A DNA stretch of 64,000 bases from Acidobacteriota bacterium (lineage in GTDB: Bacteria; Acidobacteriota; Thermoanaerobaculia; Gp7-AA8): the NCBI GenBank assembly GCA_019244185.1, contig JAFATB010000014.1:127587-191586 (forward strand), in the 5' to 3' direction. The notes under the pieces were generated by a model, which had not been told where the DNA came from, ran no database searches, and saw only the letters and a list, made by a program, of their open reading frames with translations. Below are positions 61,562 to 64,000 of the stretch, one piece after another (the stretch's first letter is position 1; each line of letters opens with the position of its first letter). Both the position numbers and the translations under genes were made by a program.

Positions 61562-63067
61562 ATGACGAACAGCTCGGAAGTGATCCGCCACGCCGATGGC
61601 CGCGTGGAGCTGCGGGACTACGCCTCCATCGAGTCGAGCCGGCTGTACAGCGAAGACCTCGCTCCGGTGCCGGTCGCGAAGCGCAACTGGTCGACGTACA
61701 ACTACGCGGCGCTGTGGATCTCGATGGCGCACTGCATCCCGACGTACATGCTCTCGTCGGGTCTCATCGCCGCCGGCATGAACTGGTGGCAGGCGCTGAT
61801 CACGATTCTCCTCGGCAACACGATCGTCCTCGTGCCGATCCTCCTCAACTCGCATCCCGGCACGAAGTACGGCATCCCGTTCCCGGTCTTCGCGCGCGCG
61901 AGCTACGGCACGGTCGGCTCGAACCTCCCCGCGATCATGCGCGCGCTCGTGGCGTGCGGCTGGTTCGGCATTCAGGCGTGGATCGGCGGCCAGGCGCTGC
62001 ACACCTTTCTGCACTCGATCCTCCCGTCGTGGCCGACGCTCCTCGGCGGCCCGATCGGCGGGCACACGCCGACCGAATGGCTCTCGTTCCTCGTCTTCTG
62101 GGGGATGAACATCTTCATCATCTACCGCGGCATGGACCTGCTGCGCATGGTCGAGAACTGGGCCGCGCCGTTCGTGCTCGTGATGACCGCGCTGCTCCTC
62201 GCGTGGGCGCTCAATCGCGCGGGGGGACTCGGACATCTCGTCGCGCATCCCGGCAAGCTCAACTCGTGGGCGGCGTTCAAGCCGGTGTTCATCCCGTCGC
62301 TCACGGCGATGATCGGCTTCTGGGCGACGCTCTCGCTGAACATGCCCGACTTCACGCGTTTCGGCCGCAGCCAGCGCGAGCAGGCGCTGGGACAAAGCGT
62401 CGCGCTGCCGACGACGATGACCATCTTCGCCGCGATGGGCGTGATGATCACCTCCGCGGCGATGATCATTTACCCCGGCGAAGACATCAACAAGCTGTGG
62501 GATCCGGTGCAGCTCGTCGGACACTTCACCCACGCGTGGATCGTGGCGATCTCGATGTTCACCGTCGTCGTGGCGACGCTCTCCGTCAACATCGCCGCGA
62601 ACGTCGTCTCGCCCGCGAACGACTTCGCGAACGCGTTCCCGAAACACATCTCGTTCCGCACCGGCGGTCTCATCACCGGCATCGTCGGCATTCTGATGAT
62701 GCCGTGGCGCCTGCTCGCCGATCCGAGCGGCTACATCTTCGCCTGGCTCCTCGGATACAGCGGCGGGCTCGGCTCGATCGCCGGCGTGCTCATCGCCGAC
62801 TACTGGCTCGTGCGCGACAAGGAGCTGCGCCTCGCCGATCTCTATCGCGAGAACGGCGCGTACACGTACGAAGGCGGGTGGAACTGGCGCGCGGTCGTGG
62901 CCACGCTCGCGGGCTGCTTCTTCGCGTGGATCGGCCTCGCGGTGCCGGCGCTCAAGCCGCTCTACGACTACGCGTGGTTCGTCGGCTTCGGCGTCGCGTT
63001 CGCCGTGCACTATCTGCTGATGAAGGTCTCGAAGCCGAAGATCGTGCCCGCGGCGGAAGTCGCGTAG
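61562..63067 (+). CDS. NCS1-family nucleobase/hydantoin permease
   Basis: 501 residues with twelve predicted membrane helices. NCS1 marks are the NWSTYNYAALWISMAHCIPTY opening, GIPFPVFARASYG, and NMPDFTRF. These sodium- or proton-coupled carriers import uracil, allantoin, hydantoins or cytosine. Divergence from a PreA-like dehydrogenase and an aminotransferase argues for a pyrimidine (uracil or thymine) substrate here. The start is the ATG at 61562 with TACAAT 9 nt upstream. Confidence 0.9.
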   Translation: MTNSSEVIRHADGRVELRDYASIESSRLYSEDLAPVPVAKRNWSTYNYAALWISMAHCIPTYMLSSGLIAAGMNWWQALITILLGNTIVLVPILLNSHPGTKYGIPFPVFARASYGTVGSNLPAIMRALVACGWFGIQAWIGGQALHTFLHSILPSWPTLLGGPIGGHTPTEWLSFLVFWGMNIFIIYRGMDLLRMVENWAAPFVLVMTALLLAWALNRAGGLGHLVAHPGKLNSWAAFKPVFIPSLTAMIGFWATLSLNMPDFTRFGRSQREQALGQSVALPTTMTIFAAMGVMITSAAMIIYPGEDINKLWDPVQLVGHFTHAWIVAISMFTVVVATLSVNIAANVVSPANDFANAFPKHISFRTGGLITGIVGILMMPWRLLADPSGYIFAWLLGYSGGLGSIAGVLIADYWLVRDKELRLADLYRENGAYTYEGGWNWRAVVATLAGCFFAWIGLAVPALKPLYDYAWFVGFGVAFAVHYLLMKVSKPKIVPAAEVA

Positions 63068-63126
63068 CGCCGCGGCAATCCATCGCTCGTTCCGCGCCGT
63101 AGTGACGGCGTAAGGAGACGAGCACC

Positions 63127-63561
63127 ATGGAATCGATCGTCAGCAATGCAAACGACGGCGTGCGCCTGCGCGTCGTCGGCGACACGATGCGCGTCCTCGC
63201 CACGAGCAAGCAGACCGGCGGCGCGTACGAGGTCTTCGAGATGGAAGGGCCGGAAGGCAGCGGTCCGCCGCCGCACGCGCATCCGTGGGCGGAGGCGTAC
63301 GTCGTGCTGGAAGGGGAGGCGGACGTCTTCCTCGACGGCGCGCATCTCGAGGCCAGGCCCGGCTGCTTCTTCCAGATCCCCGCGGGTATCACGCACGCGT
63401 ACCGCATCAAGTCACCGCGCGCGAAGTTCGTCGTGATCACGAGCCCCGGCGGCGCGCACGACTTCTTCCGGGAGATGGACGCGGAGACCGCCGGCGGCTG
63501 CGACGACATGCAGAAGGTCATCGCCGTCGCGTTGCGTCACGGCTTCAGCGTTCCGCAGTAA
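63127..63561 (+). CDS. Cupin-domain protein
   Basis: 144 residues forming a single cupin barrel. Motif 1 (PPPHAHPWAEAYVVLEG) carries two His and a Glu for a metal, and motif 2 (PAGITHAYRIK) a further His. AAGGAG precedes the ATG. No substrate-specific feature is visible. Stand-alone cupins of this size include dioxygenase-like and sensory proteins. A GC-rich hairpin follows the stop codon. Confidence 0.85.
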   Translation: MESIVSNANDGVRLRVVGDTMRVLATSKQTGGAYEVFEMEGPEGSGPPPHAHPWAEAYVVLEGEADVFLDGAHLEARPGCFFQIPAGITHAYRIKSPRAKFVVITSPGGAHDFFREMDAETAGGCDDMQKVIAVALRHGFSVPQ

Positions 63562-63574
63562 CGCGCGCCTGTCT

Positions 63575-63599
63575 CGCGGCGGCGGATCCCGCCGCCGCG
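63575..63599 (+). terminator. GC-rich hairpin after the cupin gene
   Basis: A perfect 11-bp stem (63575-63585 with 63589-63599) has a 3-nt loop. It lies 13 nt past the cupin stop and is followed by a short TCCTTT, so termination may be weak. Confidence 0.55.
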
Positions 63600-63609
63600 G
63601 CGCGTCCTT

Positions 63610-63615
63610 TATCAT
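63610..63615 (+). promoter_or_regulatory. -10-like TATCAT before leaderless hypothetical gene
   Basis: TATCAT ends 7 nt before the ATG at 63623. No Shine-Dalgarno site is present. Confidence 0.5.
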
Positions 63616-63622
63616 CACGCGC

Positions 63623-64000
63623 ATGGATGATTTCGACGCGCTGTGGCGCTCGTCGGTGCGCTTCCGCCGCGCATCGCGCGAGCTGCAGACGCTGCTGCGC
63701 GGCGTGCACGATGCGTTCGGCAGCGACGACGACGCGCAGCTGCGCGCCGCGCTGGAACGGCTGCTCGTGTTCCTCGCCAGCTCCGAAGGACGCACGGACG
63801 CGAACTGCGCGACGACGTACTACTTCATGACCGCGGCCGAGCCGCGCTGGCGTGCCGCGCGCGCGGAGCTGCGCGCGATCTTCGACGACATGAGCGGCAC
63901 GCTGCAGGACTCGGTCTACGCGCCCGACATCGCCAGGACGTTCGAGGCCACGCCGGAGCAGCTGCTCGCGCGACTGCGCGCGGTCACGACATCCAGTTGA
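63623..64000 (+). CDS. Hypothetical alpha-helical protein
   Basis: 125 residues with a stop codon at the very end of the window. It is predicted mostly helical and acidic (FDALWRSSVRFRRASRELQTLL, RAALERLLVFLASSEG, RAARAELRAIFDDM), without cysteine clusters, signal peptide or membrane segment. Codon use is like its neighbours. No family is recognised. The ATG at 63623 has no Shine-Dalgarno site but a TATCAT box 7 nt upstream. Confidence 0.65.
   Translation: MDDFDALWRSSVRFRRASRELQTLLRGVHDAFGSDDDAQLRAALERLLVFLASSEGRTDANCATTYYFMTAAEPRWRAARAELRAIFDDMSGTLQDSVYAPDIARTFEATPEQLLARLRAVTTSS

Overview
This is a high-GC bacterial chromosome segment with about 47 densely packed genes. There is no rRNA, tRNA, insertion sequence or CRISPR array. 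A TonB-dependent receptor, a lipoprotein nucleotidase, a Tat-exported molybdoenzyme and a secreted protein with an IPTL-CTERM-like tail indicate a Gram-negative cell envelope. Together with the many large secreted proteins and a heptad intergenic repeat, this suggests an Acidobacteriota-like soil bacterium. That placement is inference from gene style, not a phylogeny.

Layout. 1-4007: end of a PEP-utilising phosphotransferase, then a split NHEJ pair (ATP-dependent DNA ligase and LigD-type polymerase as separate convergent genes). 4119-9291: secreted proteins (two small ones, a possible 42-residue peptide gene, a BNR/thrombospondin-3 protein and a serine hydrolase). 9312-14996: a very large soluble hybrid histidine kinase divergent from a VWFA protein. 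15064-20395: a translationally coupled paoABC/xdhC/mocA-type operon for a periplasmic molybdenum aldehyde oxidoreductase. 20406-20935: a DUF433/DUF5615 toxin-antitoxin-like pair. 21007-24632: subtilase, CoA-binding protein, double alpha/beta hydrolase.

24616-33540: minus-strand series of a FadR-like TetR regulator with its own operator-like palindrome, a CPBP membrane protease with a duplicated soluble domain, a DUF4442 protein, a 1190-residue GltD-PyrK-type flavoprotein and a membrane protein. 33582-36855: HIT protein, ABC exporter and glycosyltransferase in one operon. 36895-38465: aldo/keto reductase and a small-protein/nucleotidyltransferase pair. 38462-44099: fused alpha/beta E1 dehydrogenase, membrane protein, YheT-type hydrolase. 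44213-47182: TonB receptor, small protein, arylamine N-acetyltransferase.

47292-52796: secreted M36 metallopeptidase with five DUF11-like repeats. 52870-54434: DEAD-box helicase and DUF2784 protein. 54470-58837: nucleotidase lipoprotein facing a YdcF/DUF4126/D-Ala-D-Ala ligase operon. 59055-63067: PreA-like dihydropyrimidine dehydrogenase, class III aminotransferase and NCS1 permease, consistent with pyrimidine catabolism. 63127-64000: cupin and a hypothetical protein.

Three non-coding signals stand out. At least eight genes lack a Shine-Dalgarno site and instead carry TANNAT 6-9 nt before the start codon, as expected for leaderless transcripts. A 150-bp imperfect palindrome lies at 58884-59033. 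A 7-bp-periodic inverted repeat lies at 44100-44192.
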